Positions 15,917 to 27,332 of a stretch of 49,554 bases of DNA are shown here, piece after piece. Origin of the DNA: Planctomycetota bacterium (lineage in GTDB: Bacteria > Planctomycetota > UBA1135 > GCA-002686595); NCBI GenBank assembly GCA_020638875.1, contig JACKHS010000023.1:1-49554 (forward strand), in the 5' to 3' direction. The position numbers and the translations under genes are program-made. The notes beneath the pieces are model-generated. The model did not search any database and had not been told where the DNA came from. It was given only the letters and a program-made list of their open reading frames with translations. Position 1 is the stretch's first letter. Each line of letters starts with the position of its first letter.

Positions 15917-17274
15917 TGTTCCGCCGCATCCTCATCGCCAACCGCGGCGAGATCGCGCAGCGCATCCTGCGCGCCTGCAAGGAGCTGGGCATCGAGACGG
16001 TGGCGGTCTACTCCGAGGCCGACGCCGAGGCGCTCTACCTGCGGCAGGCCGACGAGACCATCTGCATCGGGCCCGCGCCCGGTGCGCAGAGCTACCTCAA
16101 CATCCCCGCGATCATCTCCGCGGCGGAGGTCGCCGACGTCGAGGCGATCCACCCCGGCTACGGCTTCCTGGCCGAGAACGCGCACTTCGCCGAGGTCTGC
16201 CAGACCTGCAAGATCCACTTCATCGGGCCCGATCCGGCCACGATCGAGGCGGTGGGGCACAAGGCCAACGCGCGCGAGATGGCGCTGCGGGCGAAGGTGC
16301 CGGTGGTGCCGGGTTCGGACGGCGCCGTGCCGGACGAGCGCACCGCGGTGCGCGTGGCCGGCGAGATCGGCTACCCGGTGATGGTCAAGGCGGCCGCGGG
16401 CGGCGGCGGGCGCGGCATGCGCATCGCGCGCAACGAGCCCAGCCTGATCAGCGGCTTCCACGCGGCGCGCAGCGAGGCGCAGTCGGCCTTCGGCGACGCG
16501 ACGGTCTACATCGAGAAGTTCGTCGAGAACCCGCGCCACGTCGAGATCCAGATCCTCGGCGACCGGCAGGGCAACGTCATCTACCTGGGCGAGCGCGACT
16601 GCTCGATCCAGCGGCGCCACCAGAAGCTGATCGAGGAGTCGCCCTCGCGCTGCATCGACGACGCCACGCGCAAAAAGATGGGCGAGGCCGCGGTGCGCAT
16701 GGCCAAGGAGGCCGGGTACCACAACGCCGGCACGGTCGAGTTCCTGGTCGACAAGAGCGGCGACTTCTACTTCATCGAGGTCAACGCCCGCATCCAGGTC
16801 GAGCACACGGTGACCGAGCTGGTGACCGGGATCGACCTCATCAAGGAGCAGATCCGCCTGGCGGCCGGGGAGCCCTTGGGCTACGGGCAGGCGGACGTCG
16901 TGTGCCGCGGGCACGCGATCGAGTGCCGCATCAACGCCGAGGACCCGGCGCGGGACTTCCAGCCGTCGCCCGGGTTGATCACGACCTTCGTGCCACCGGG
17001 GGGACCGGGGGTGCGCGTCGACAGCCACTGCTTCAGTGGGTACCGGATTCCGCCGAACTACGACTCGATGATCGGGAAGCTCCTGGTGCACCGCGCCACG
17101 CGCGAAGAGGCCGTGGCGACCATGCTGCGCGCCCTCGGCGAGTTCGTGATCGAGGGGCCCAAGACCACGATCCCGATCCACCGCGCCGTGCTGGAGCACT
17201 CCGACTTCCTGGCCGGCGAGCACGACACCGGCTTCATGGAGCGCTACTTCAGCGCCTCGGCGAACCGGAGGTGA
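15916..17274 (+). CDS. accC: Biotin carboxylase subunit of acetyl-CoA carboxylase
   Basis: It carboxylates the biotin of AccB using ATP and bicarbonate. The 452-residue length is typical. It has the N-terminal RILIANRGEIAQRI, the ATP-grasp glycine loop AAAGGGGRGMRIA, ERDCSIQRRHQKLIEE, and the catalytic region FIEVNARIQVEHTVTE. The latter usually reads N-T-R, so the Thr to Ala change is mild but uncommon. YDSMIGKLLVH in the C-domain is present. Carboxyltransferase genes accA and accD are not in the window. A lipoprotein gene starts 4 bp after the stop. Confidence 0.95.
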   Translation: MFRRILIANRGEIAQRILRACKELGIETVAVYSEADAEALYLRQADETICIGPAPGAQSYLNIPAIISAAEVADVEAIHPGYGFLAENAHFAEVCQTCKIHFIGPDPATIEAVGHKANAREMALRAKVPVVPGSDGAVPDERTAVRVAGEIGYPVMVKAAAGGGGRGMRIARNEPSLISGFHAARSEAQSAFGDATVYIEKFVENPRHVEIQILGDRQGNVIYLGERDCSIQRRHQKLIEESPSRCIDDATRKKMGEAAVRMAKEAGYHNAGTVEFLVDKSGDFYFIEVNARIQVEHTVTELVTGIDLIKEQIRLAAGEPLGYGQADVVCRGHAIECRINAEDPARDFQPSPGLITTFVPPGGPGVRVDSHCFSGYRIPPNYDSMIGKLLVHRATREEAVATMLRALGEFVIEGPKTTIPIHRAVLEHSDFLAGEHDTGFMERYFSASANRR

Positions 17275-17278
17275 GCGA

Positions 17279-18217
17279 GTGGGGCGCGGCGTGTTGACGA
17301 CGACGGGGCGGGCCCTCCCGGCCCTGGCCCTCGCGCTCCTGGCGGCCGGGTGCGCCGGCCGCAGCCGCTGGCCCGACTTCTCGACGCAGCAGTACCCGCG
17401 GCCGATGCGGAACGCCGTGTCGCCGCTGCCGCCGGGCGCCGAGGTGAACCACCCGCCGGGCCCGGAGGAGGTCGTCATCGGCCGCCTGGCGGACCCGGTG
17501 CAGCTCCAACCGGCCGGCGAGTCGGCGGCCTTCCCGCTGCGCTTCTTCGACAAGCGCCGCCGCGCCAACGCCGGGGCCTGGGTCTACTCCGCCGCCGGCG
17601 GGCGGGCCGAGATCCTGTGGCCGAGCGGTACGACGGTGGTGCTGTTCGACCACTGCACCGCCATCGTCGGCTCGCCGAGCCGCGGCGAGCCCGAGCTCTA
17701 CCTGCTCGACGTGCAGCGCGCGCTGCTGAACCTGACCGAGGGCGACCAGGTCGAGCTGACCGGCGGCGCGCGCCTCGCGGCCGACTCCGGGCCCTGGCTC
17801 GTCGAGCGCCGGCTGTTCGACATCCTGCGCGTGAAGAACCAGTCGAAGGAGACGGGGGAGGTGTCCTACAGGGACGAGGTCTTCCAGCTCCTGCCGGGCG
17901 AGACCGTCGACCTGCCGCTGCTGTCGGCCGGCGGCCGCCCGATCCCCGAGCGCCCCGGCGCCGACCACGTGCCCGGACCCGGCTTCGAGGTCGAGGTCTA
18001 CGGCGACGTGGACTCCACGCTCGTGGAGAACGGCGTGCGGCTCGAGGTCGGCGGCGAGCACGAGATCAGCGCCCTCGGCGTGCGGCTGCACCTGCAGGAG
18101 GGCGAGCGCGCGACCTTCTCCGGCCTCGGCGCCGGCGGGGCCCCGCTGCCCGAACCACGCCCGACCGATCCCGCAGCGTCCGACACGGACACCGCCCCTG
18201 ACGCCCAGCCGCGCTGA
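17279..18217 (+). CDS. Lipoprotein of unknown function
   Basis: Not recognised. GTG start with GGAGG at 17267-17271, 7 nt upstream, giving 312 residues. A signal peptide ends with the lipobox AAGC (Cys25), so it is a predicted lipoprotein. Residues about 95-190 are beta-rich, with GGRAEILWPSGTTVVLFD followed by strands around TEGDQVELTGGARL, loosely like a FecR-type beta sandwich; this is a weak impression only. The C-terminal 25 residues are proline/aspartate-rich. It sits between accC (4 bp) and the nucleotide-sugar gene (7 bp) in one transcription unit, which may hint at an envelope or polysaccharide role. Confidence 0.7.
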   Translation: MGRGVLTTTGRALPALALALLAAGCAGRSRWPDFSTQQYPRPMRNAVSPLPPGAEVNHPPGPEEVVIGRLADPVQLQPAGESAAFPLRFFDKRRRANAGAWVYSAAGGRAEILWPSGTTVVLFDHCTAIVGSPSRGEPELYLLDVQRALLNLTEGDQVELTGGARLAADSGPWLVERRLFDILRVKNQSKETGEVSYRDEVFQLLPGETVDLPLLSAGGRPIPERPGADHVPGPGFEVEVYGDVDSTLVENGVRLEVGGEHEISALGVRLHLQEGERATFSGLGAGGAPLPEPRPTDPAASDTDTAPDAQPR

Positions 18218-18224
18218 CCCGCAC

Positions 18225-19196
<972 letters not shown>

Positions 19197-19199
19197 GCC

Positions 19200-21037
<1,838 letters not shown>

Positions 21038-21041
<4 letters not shown>

Positions 21042-21991
21042 GCCGCATCCTGGTGACGGGCGGAGCCGGCTTCATCGGCTCCCACCTCTGTGAGCGACTG
21101 CTCGAGCGCGGCGACGAGGTCACCGTGCTCGACAACTTCAACGACTTCTACGACCCCGCCATCAAGCGCCGCAACGCGACGCTGGTGGAGCGCGCCGGCG
21201 GGCGCGTGGTCGAGGGCGACTTCCGCGACGCCGAGCAGGTGACAGCGCTCTTCGACGAGGGGCGCTTCGAGGCGGTGGTGCACCTGGGCGCGATGGCGGG
21301 CGTGCGGCCCTCGCTGCTGGATCCGCTGCACTACGAGGACGTCAACGTGCGCGGCACGCTCGTGCTGCTCGAGGAGATCCGCCGGCGCGGCGGCGTGCGC
21401 TTCGTCTTCGCCAGCTCGTCGAGCGTCTACGGCAAGAACGAGGACGTGCCGTTCCGCGAGGACGACGACATCCACCACCCGGTCTCGCCGTACGCCGCCA
21501 CGAAGCGCGCCGGCGAGCTGATGTGCTTCACGTTCCACCACCTGTACGGCATCCCGACCACCTGCCTGCGCTTCTTCACGGTCTACGGACCGCGTCAGCG
21601 GCCGGAAATGGCCATCCACAAGTTCGTCCGCAAGACGCTGCGCGGCGAGCCGATCCCGTTCTTCGGCGACGGCTCCACGCGCCGCGACTACACCTACATC
21701 GACGACATCGTCGACGGCGTCGTGCGCTCGATCGACCGCTGCGAGGGCTACGAGATCTACAACCTCGGCGAGTCGCAGACGACGTCGCTGGCCGAGCTCG
21801 TCGACGCGATCGGCGAGGCCTGCGGTCGCGCGCCGGTGATCGACCGTCAGCCGATGCAGCCGGGGGACGTGGTCGTGACCTACGCCGACGTGACGAAGGC
21901 GCGCGAGCGTCTCGGCTACGCCCCGCAGACCCTCGTCCGTGAAGGTCTCGCGCGCTTCGTGGCGTGGTACCGCGAGGAAGGGCTGGCGTGA
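21038..21991 (+). CDS. NAD-dependent UDP-sugar epimerase (UDP-glucuronate 4-epimerase-like)
   Basis: A 317-residue extended SDR with GGAGFIGSH (residues 8-16), SSSSVYGKNEDVPF, catalytic SPYAATK (Tyr152, Lys156), FTVYGPRQRPEMAIHKF and GDGSTRRDYTYIDDIVDG. The YGPRQRPEMAI segment and the LDNFNDFYDPAIKRRN start are typical of UDP-glucuronate 4-epimerases, though UDP-glucose epimerase activity cannot be excluded. ATGA overlap with glmS. It would compete for or complement the UDP-glucuronate used by the decarboxylase two genes upstream; the UDP-glucose dehydrogenase that makes the substrate is not in this window. Confidence 0.85.
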
Positions 21992-22003
21992 GCTCGCGCG
22001 ACG

Positions 22004-22032
22004 TTGCGGCCCCCTCGCGGCCGACCTATCCT
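22004..22032 (+). promoter_or_regulatory. Predicted sigma-70-type promoter of the rfb genes
   Basis: TTGCGG (22004-22009), a 17-bp spacer and TATCCT (22027-22032) form the best two-box promoter I can find in the window. It lies in the 121-bp gap before rfbA and predicts a leader of about 73 nt. The rfb and export genes may therefore be transcribed independently of accBC-glmS. Confidence 0.6.
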
Positions 22033-22112
22033 GTTTCGTCCGACTCCCAGGGACCGCGTGTCCCGCACTCGCTCCGCGCGCGCGTCGCCGGGGCCCAGTC
22101 CGCCATCCAGCC

Positions 22113-22844
22113 ATGAAGGGCATCATCCTCGCGGGAGGTCTGGGCAGCCGCCTGCACCCCCTGACCAAGATCACCAACAAGCACCTGCTGCCGGTCTACG
22201 ACCGGCCGATGATCTACTACCCGATCGAGGCGCTGGTGAACGCGGGCATCGACGACATCATGATCGTCACCGGCGGCCGCAAGTCCGGCGACTTCCTGAG
22301 CCTGCTCGGCAACGGCAGCGACTTCGGGCTGAAGCACCTCAACTACACCTACCAGCAGGGCGAGGGCGGCATCGCCGAGGCGCTGGGCCTGTGCGAGCAC
22401 TGGGCCAGCGGCGACAAGATCTGCGTGATCCTGGGCGACAACCTCATCGAGCGGAACATCAAGAAGGCCGTCGAGGACTTCAGGGCCCAGGAGCAGGGCG
22501 CGAAGATCATGCTCAAGGAGGTCCACGACCCCGAGCGCTTCGGCGTCGCCACGCTCGACGGCGGCAAGGTCGCCAAGATCGTCGAGAAGCCCAAGGAGCC
22601 CGAGTCGAACCTCGCGGTGATCGGCATCTACATGTACGACGGCCGCGTCTTCGAGATCATCAAGACGCTCGTGCCGTCGGATCGCGGCGAGCTCGAGATC
22701 ACCGACGTCAACAACTGGTACATCGCCGACGGCTCAATGACCTACGAGGTCCTCGAGGGCTGGTGGACCGACGCCGGCACCTTCGCTTCGCTGCACCGCT
22801 CGGCCAACCTCGTGGCCGACGGCGGGGCGAACAAGCTGGACTGA
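22113..22844 (+). CDS. rfbA: Glucose-1-phosphate thymidylyltransferase (short form)
   Basis: It makes dTDP-glucose from glucose-1-phosphate and dTTP, the first step towards dTDP-rhamnose. The protein has 243 residues, about 45 shorter than enterobacterial RmlA, as in the short nucleotidyltransferase forms. Motifs are GGLGSRLHPLT (8-18), the lysine-bearing NKHLLPVYDRPMIYYP, VILGDN with the metal aspartate, VEKPKEP and WWTDAGTF. The missing C-terminus in long RmlA forms the allosteric site, so feedback control by dTDP-rhamnose may differ. ATG start, 6 bp before rfbD. Confidence 0.9.
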   Translation: MKGIILAGGLGSRLHPLTKITNKHLLPVYDRPMIYYPIEALVNAGIDDIMIVTGGRKSGDFLSLLGNGSDFGLKHLNYTYQQGEGGIAEALGLCEHWASGDKICVILGDNLIERNIKKAVEDFRAQEQGAKIMLKEVHDPERFGVATLDGGKVAKIVEKPKEPESNLAVIGIYMYDGRVFEIIKTLVPSDRGELEITDVNNWYIADGSMTYEVLEGWWTDAGTFASLHRSANLVADGGANKLD

Positions 22845-22850
22845 GCGCGC

Positions 22851-23744
22851 GTGCCCGACACCCAACAACAGCGCGTCCTGGTCACCGGCGCGGCCGGGAT
22901 GCTCGGCAGCCAGGTGCTGCTCTCGATGCCCGACGGCATGACGGCCGTGGGCACCGACCTCTGCGAGGCCCCCGGCGTCGATGCGCCCGGCGTCGACCTG
23001 GGCGATCCGGCCGCTTGCGCGAAGCTGTTCGCCGAGCGCGGGCCGTTCACCGGCGTGATCCACTGCGCGGCCTACACCGCCGTGGACAAGGCCGAGGAGG
23101 AGTCCGCCGTGGCGCAGCGCGTGAACGGCGACCTGTGCGGCGTTCTGGCGCGGCAGTGCGCGCGCGACGGCGTCCCGCTCGTGCTGGTCTCCACCGACTT
23201 CGTGTTCGACGGCCGCGGCGCGCGACCCTACCGCGAGGACGACCCGACCGGGCCGCTCTCGGTCTACGGCGCGACCAAGCTCGACGGCGAGCGCCAGGCG
23301 CGCGAGGCGTGGCCCACCGGCACGCGCGTGGTGCGTACGCAGTGGCTCTACGGGCCGCGCGGCCGTCACTTCGCCGGCACCATCGAGACGCTGGCGCGCG
23401 AGCGCGAGGAGCTCAAGGTGGTCGACGATCAGCGCGGTGCGCCGACCTCGACGCTCGAGCTCGCGCCCGCGCTGTGGGACGTGCTGCGGCTGGGCGAGGC
23501 GGGCGTGTACCACGCCGCCTGCGAGGGCGACGCGACCTGGTTCGACTTCGCGAAGGCGGTGATCGAGCTGCGCGGCATCGACACCGTGCGCCTCGAGCCC
23601 TGTTCCACCGCCGAGTTTCCCCGACCCGCCCGCCGGCCGGCCTATTCGGTCCTCGACTGCTCCCGCCTCACCGCCCTGCGCGGGAAATCGCTCGCGCCGT
23701 GGCGCGAAGCCCTCTCGACGTACCTGGGCGGCGAGGAGCACTGA
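22851..23744 (+). CDS. rfbD: dTDP-4-dehydrorhamnose reductase
   Basis: It reduces dTDP-4-keto-L-rhamnose to dTDP-L-rhamnose. The 297-residue protein starts with GTG 6 bp after rfbA. It has GAAGMLGSQV, CAAYTAVDKAEEE, STDFVFDG, catalytic YGATK (Tyr139, Lys143) and VVRTQWLYG, all typical of RmlD. The epimerase RmlC normally acts between RmlB and RmlD, but its gene is not in the window. Confidence 0.92.
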   Translation: MPDTQQQRVLVTGAAGMLGSQVLLSMPDGMTAVGTDLCEAPGVDAPGVDLGDPAACAKLFAERGPFTGVIHCAAYTAVDKAEEESAVAQRVNGDLCGVLARQCARDGVPLVLVSTDFVFDGRGARPYREDDPTGPLSVYGATKLDGERQAREAWPTGTRVVRTQWLYGPRGRHFAGTIETLAREREELKVVDDQRGAPTSTLELAPALWDVLRLGEAGVYHAACEGDATWFDFAKAVIELRGIDTVRLEPCSTAEFPRPARRPAYSVLDCSRLTALRGKSLAPWREALSTYLGGEEH

Positions 23745-23755
23745 CCCCGACCCGC

Positions 23756-24790
23756 ATGTCCACGACCCACGTCTCGACCGTCCTCGTCACCGGCGGCGCC
23801 GGCTTCATCGGCAGCAACTTCTGCCACATGCTGGCCGAGCTGCGCCCCGACTGGCGCGTCGTCAACCTCGACGCGCTGACCTACGCCGGCAACCTCGAGA
23901 ACCTGACGGCGCTGGAGGGCCACCCGAACTACACCTTCGTGCACGGCGACATCCGCCAGCCCGAGGACGTGCGCCGGGCGCTCGACGCCGCCGGCGATCC
24001 GGGTCAGGTCGGGGTGGTGCACATGGCGGCCGAGAGCCACGTCGACCGCTCGATCCAGGGCGGCCTGCCCTTCGTGACGACCAACGTCGCGGGAACCCAG
24101 GTCCTGCTCGACGCGTGCCGCGAGCGCGGCGTCGCGCGCTTCGTGCACGTCTCGACCGACGAGGTCTACGGCTCGCTGGGGGACGCGGGCTTCTTCACCG
24201 AAGAGACGCCCCTGGCGCCCAACTCGCCGTACTCGGCGAGCAAGGCCGGCAGCGACCTGCTGGTGCGCGCCGCCTTCCACACCCACGGCTTTCCGGCCTG
24301 CATCACGCGCTGCTCGAACAACTACGGGCCGTACCAATTCCCGGAAAAGCTGCTGCCGCTGATCATCGCGAACGCCCAGGAGGACAAGCCGCTGCCCATC
24401 TACGGCGACGGCATGTACGTGCGCGACTGGCTGTTCGTGCGCGATCACAACGAGGCCATCCTGACCGTGCTCGAGAAGGGCGTCCCGGGCGAGGTCTACA
24501 ACATCGGCGGGAACAATGAGATGCCCAATTTGCGCCTCGTGAAGCAGGTTCTGAAGGAACTCGGAAAGCCCGAGAGCCTGATCACCTACGTCAAGGACCG
24601 GCCCGGCCACGACCGTCGTTACGCGATCGACGCCTCCAAGATCCGCCGCGAGCTGGGCTGGGAACCGCGCTACACCTTCGAGCGCGCGCTCCCGCTGACC
24701 ATCTCCTGGTACCAGTCGCAAGGCGAGTGGCTGCAGCGACTTAGGTCCGGTGCGTACCGGGAGTACTACAGCCGCCAGTACGGCGCCTGA
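23756..24790 (+). CDS. rfbB: dTDP-glucose 4,6-dehydratase
   Basis: It converts dTDP-glucose to dTDP-4-keto-6-deoxyglucose. The 344-residue protein from ATG 23756 has GGAGFIGSN, NLDALTYAGNLENL, AAESHVDRSI, the STDEVYG catalytic pair Asp135-Glu136, SPYSASK (Tyr159, Lys163), RCSNNYGPYQFPEKL and RPGHDRRYAID, all diagnostic of RmlB. It lies 11 bp after rfbD. The order rfbA-rfbD-rfbB is not the common one, and rfbC is missing. Confidence 0.95.
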   Translation: MSTTHVSTVLVTGGAGFIGSNFCHMLAELRPDWRVVNLDALTYAGNLENLTALEGHPNYTFVHGDIRQPEDVRRALDAAGDPGQVGVVHMAAESHVDRSIQGGLPFVTTNVAGTQVLLDACRERGVARFVHVSTDEVYGSLGDAGFFTEETPLAPNSPYSASKAGSDLLVRAAFHTHGFPACITRCSNNYGPYQFPEKLLPLIIANAQEDKPLPIYGDGMYVRDWLFVRDHNEAILTVLEKGVPGEVYNIGGNNEMPNLRLVKQVLKELGKPESLITYVKDRPGHDRRYAIDASKIRRELGWEPRYTFERALPLTISWYQSQGEWLQRLRSGAYREYYSRQYGA

Positions 24791-24868
24791 CGGCGGTCAA
24801 CCCGGGGGGGTCGACGGCCGATGTAGACCGGGTCCCTCGCCCCCCGCGGTGCACCCTCCACCTCCAGC
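24791..24868. other. Gap between rfbB and the export genes
   Basis: A 78-bp gap with an inverted repeat ACCCGG (24800-24805) and CCGGGT (24828-24833). It is a possible weak terminator or leader structure. A TAGACC sequence at 24824-24829 is too poor a match to call a promoter, so the export genes may be read from the rfb promoter. Confidence 0.3.
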
Positions 24869-25660
24869 ATGATGTCCCTCGTCCCGAGAGCGCGGCTCGT
24901 CCTCGCGCTCCTGCTCGCCTTCTGCGTCGCGTGCTCCACGGCGCCGGACAAGCGCATCCTGCAGAACCTCAACACGGCGGGGTTCGGCAAGAGCTACACG
25001 GGCAACGCGGAGGAGGAGAACTACATCACGATCGGGGACGTGCTCGTGATCACGGACACCTACCAGCCCGAGGAGCTCAGCGCGACCGAGCGCGTCGAGA
25101 TCGACGGGACGGTGCTGCTGCCGGAGATCGGCGCGGTCAACGTGGCCGGCATGACGCGCACCGAGATCGAGTCCATGCTGATGGACAAGTACAGCCCGTA
25201 CTACGACCTCCTGGACGTGCACGTCCGCATCCAGTCGTCCGCGGGCAAGTTCTACTTCGTCTACGGCGAGGTCAGCTCGGAGGGCAAGAAGATCCTCGAG
25301 GGCGACCTGACGCTGTGGGAGGCGGTCATGGAGGCCGTGCCGGACGACGAGACGGCGAACCTCGGCCGCGTACGCGTGATCCGCCCGGACCCGCGCGACC
25401 CGCTGATCATGACCTTCGACGTGGGGCAGATGATCGAGGCCGGCGACTCGACCTTCAACGTGAAGGTGCGCGAGCTCGACATCATCTACGTGCCCCCGAC
25501 GATGCTGGCCCAGGTGGGCTACTTCATCAACACGCTGCTGTTCCCCGTGAAGATGGTGCTCTCCGGGCTGTCGGACGCGGTGCGCACGCTGCGCGACATC
25601 GAGACGATCGGGACGAACCAGCGCTACTTCTACAACACGAACACCACGGGCGTGTTCTGA
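24869..25660 (+). CDS. Polysaccharide export lipoprotein (Wza/Poly_export type)
   Basis: Predicted outer-membrane export protein that passes polysaccharide out of the periplasm. The 263-residue protein has a hydrophobic signal core LVLALLLAF and probable lipidation at Cys22. The Poly_export domain begins with the characteristic YITIGDVLVITDTYQPEEL, then TVLLPEIGAVNVAGMTRTEIES, followed by an SLBB-like segment around FYFVYGEVSSEGKK, and a hydrophobic segment near 215-235. It is compact like the export proteins of exosortase-associated loci. It lies 19 bp before the chain-length gene and heads the export module. ATG 24872 is an equally possible start. Confidence 0.85.
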   Translation: MMSLVPRARLVLALLLAFCVACSTAPDKRILQNLNTAGFGKSYTGNAEEENYITIGDVLVITDTYQPEELSATERVEIDGTVLLPEIGAVNVAGMTRTEIESMLMDKYSPYYDLLDVHVRIQSSAGKFYFVYGEVSSEGKKILEGDLTLWEAVMEAVPDDETANLGRVRVIRPDPRDPLIMTFDVGQMIEAGDSTFNVKVRELDIIYVPPTMLAQVGYFINTLLFPVKMVLSGLSDAVRTLRDIETIGTNQRYFYNTNTTGVF

Positions 25661-25679
25661 CCCGCCGCACGCCCCGTCC

Positions 25680-27320
25680 ATGGCCGTCCAGCTCGATCCC
25701 CCCGGACAGCTCCAGGAGTTCCTGGGCATCCTGAAGAAGCGCAAGTGGCAGATCGCCCTGCCCGCGCTCTTCACGCTGTCCCTGGGCATCGCGTTCGCGG
25801 TGGTGGTGCCGAAGAAGTACCTCGTCGAGACGCAGGTCGAGCTGCGCGCGCTCTTCCTGCCCGACGGCGGGGGCGCGCAGTCGGTCAAGGAGCGCACCGA
25901 AGGGGTCGCCGAGAACGCGCCGCAGCAGATCAAGTCGATGCGCCGCATCACGGAGGTCATCGAGGACCTCAAGTGGGCGGACTACCTGACCCTGGACCGC
26001 AAGGACCAGGTCGAGTTCCGCAAGCGCGTGCGCGACAACATCGCGGTCACGGTGCCGAAGAAGAGCTCCAACGTCGGCTCCTCCTTCGTCACCATCGAAT
26101 ACCTCGACGTGAACAAGGACCGCGCGCAGGAGTTCCTGAAGGCGCTGCGCAAGGCGTGGATCGAGCAGGTCGTCGAGCGCGACCGCACCCGCATCGACGT
26201 GGAGTTCACGAACCTCCTCGACCGCAAGGGCGAGCTCGAGAAGGAGTGGTACAAGGAGTGGCAGCTGCTGTCGCAGCTCCGCATCGACAACGAGATCTCG
26301 CCCACGCAGCCGACGCCGGGCAAGAACCAGCAGCGCATCGAGGATCCGGCCTACGCGCGCTACAACGAGAACACCGAGCGGCTCGCGCAGGTCGAGCTCG
26401 ACCTGAGCGCGGACCAGGCGTTGCTGGCGTTGCGCCGCGACCAGCTCTCCGACGTCGACCCCGAGCTGCCGCGCACCGAGGTGGTGGGGGGCGTCGACCT
26501 CGGCAAGGAGATCGACGCGCTGATCGAGCGGCGCGGGAGCCTCGAGGAGGACCTGCGCGGCATCAAGCCGCTGCACCACCGGTACAAGAGCACCCAGCTC
26601 GAGCTGCTCAAGCTCGACGAGCAGATCGCGGAGCTCGAGGACCAGCAGACGGAGGCCGAGACTACCGTCGAGTTCGACCCGAACCCGCGCTACCAGGCGC
26701 TCCGCCAGGAGATCGTCGAGCTCGAGGCCAAGACCGCCAGTCTGGAGGCCGAGCGCGTCGCGCTGGAGGAGCTGCAGGCCCTCGAACGCGAGGAGATGCG
26801 CAAGCTCGCCGAGGCCTACCGCGAGGACAGCGAGCGCTCCGCGCGCATCGAGATCCTCGAGGCCACGCTGGCCGAGCTGGAGCTGCAGCTCCAGAGCAAG
26901 CGCCAGCTGCGCGACGTGATCTACGGGCCGTCGGGCAACCCCTTCCAGATCTTGCAGGAGGTCGAGACGCCGTCCGATCCCTCCGAGCCCGATCCCGCGC
27001 TGATCCTGGCCTTCTCGCTCGTGCTGGGCCTCGCGCTCGGCCTGGGCTCCGCGCTCTACGGCGAGTTCTCGAAGAGCTGCTTCCGCAACACGGCGGACAT
27101 CGCCCGCGTGATGGTCGTGCCCGTGCTCGGCGTGATCAGCCCCATCGTCACGCGCGTGCAGCGCCGCCGCCGCGCCGTCCGTCGCGTCGTCGTGGGCAGC
27201 TCGAGCGTGGTGCTCATCGCCGCCGTGCTGTTCGTGACCTGGGCCTGGACGTTCGAGCCCGACCTGCTCGGCGAGTCCATGCTCGACTCGATCGAGCGCT
27301 TCCGCGAGCTCTTCCTGTAG
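25680..27320 (+). CDS. Polysaccharide chain-length determinant (Wzz/GNVR type)
   Basis: A polysaccharide co-polymerase that controls chain length and couples polymerisation to export. The 546-residue protein has a cytoplasmic N-terminus with LKKRKWQ, a first membrane helix (about 22-42), a large periplasmic region with long glutamate/arginine-rich coiled coils (about 160-420), a GNVR-like return segment with PSDPSEPDPA, and a second helix at about 440-460. An extra C-terminal hydrophobic segment (about 505-525) and a short tail follow. There is no Walker kinase domain, so any tyrosine-kinase partner must be encoded elsewhere. It is followed by the ligase-like gene at 12 bp. Confidence 0.85.
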   Translation: MAVQLDPPGQLQEFLGILKKRKWQIALPALFTLSLGIAFAVVVPKKYLVETQVELRALFLPDGGGAQSVKERTEGVAENAPQQIKSMRRITEVIEDLKWADYLTLDRKDQVEFRKRVRDNIAVTVPKKSSNVGSSFVTIEYLDVNKDRAQEFLKALRKAWIEQVVERDRTRIDVEFTNLLDRKGELEKEWYKEWQLLSQLRIDNEISPTQPTPGKNQQRIEDPAYARYNENTERLAQVELDLSADQALLALRRDQLSDVDPELPRTEVVGGVDLGKEIDALIERRGSLEEDLRGIKPLHHRYKSTQLELLKLDEQIAELEDQQTEAETTVEFDPNPRYQALRQEIVELEAKTASLEAERVALEELQALEREEMRKLAEAYREDSERSARIEILEATLAELELQLQSKRQLRDVIYGPSGNPFQILQEVETPSDPSEPDPALILAFSLVLGLALGLGSALYGEFSKSCFRNTADIARVMVVPVLGVISPIVTRVQRRRRAVRRVVVGSSSVVLIAAVLFVTWAWTFEPDLLGESMLDSIERFRELFL

Positions 27321-27332
27321 GGGGCACGGCGC

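Noticed and set aside
19197..19199. glmS ribozyme or GlcN6P riboswitch upstream of glmS
   Set aside because: Only three bases separate glmS from the preceding gene, and the upstream sequence is coding.
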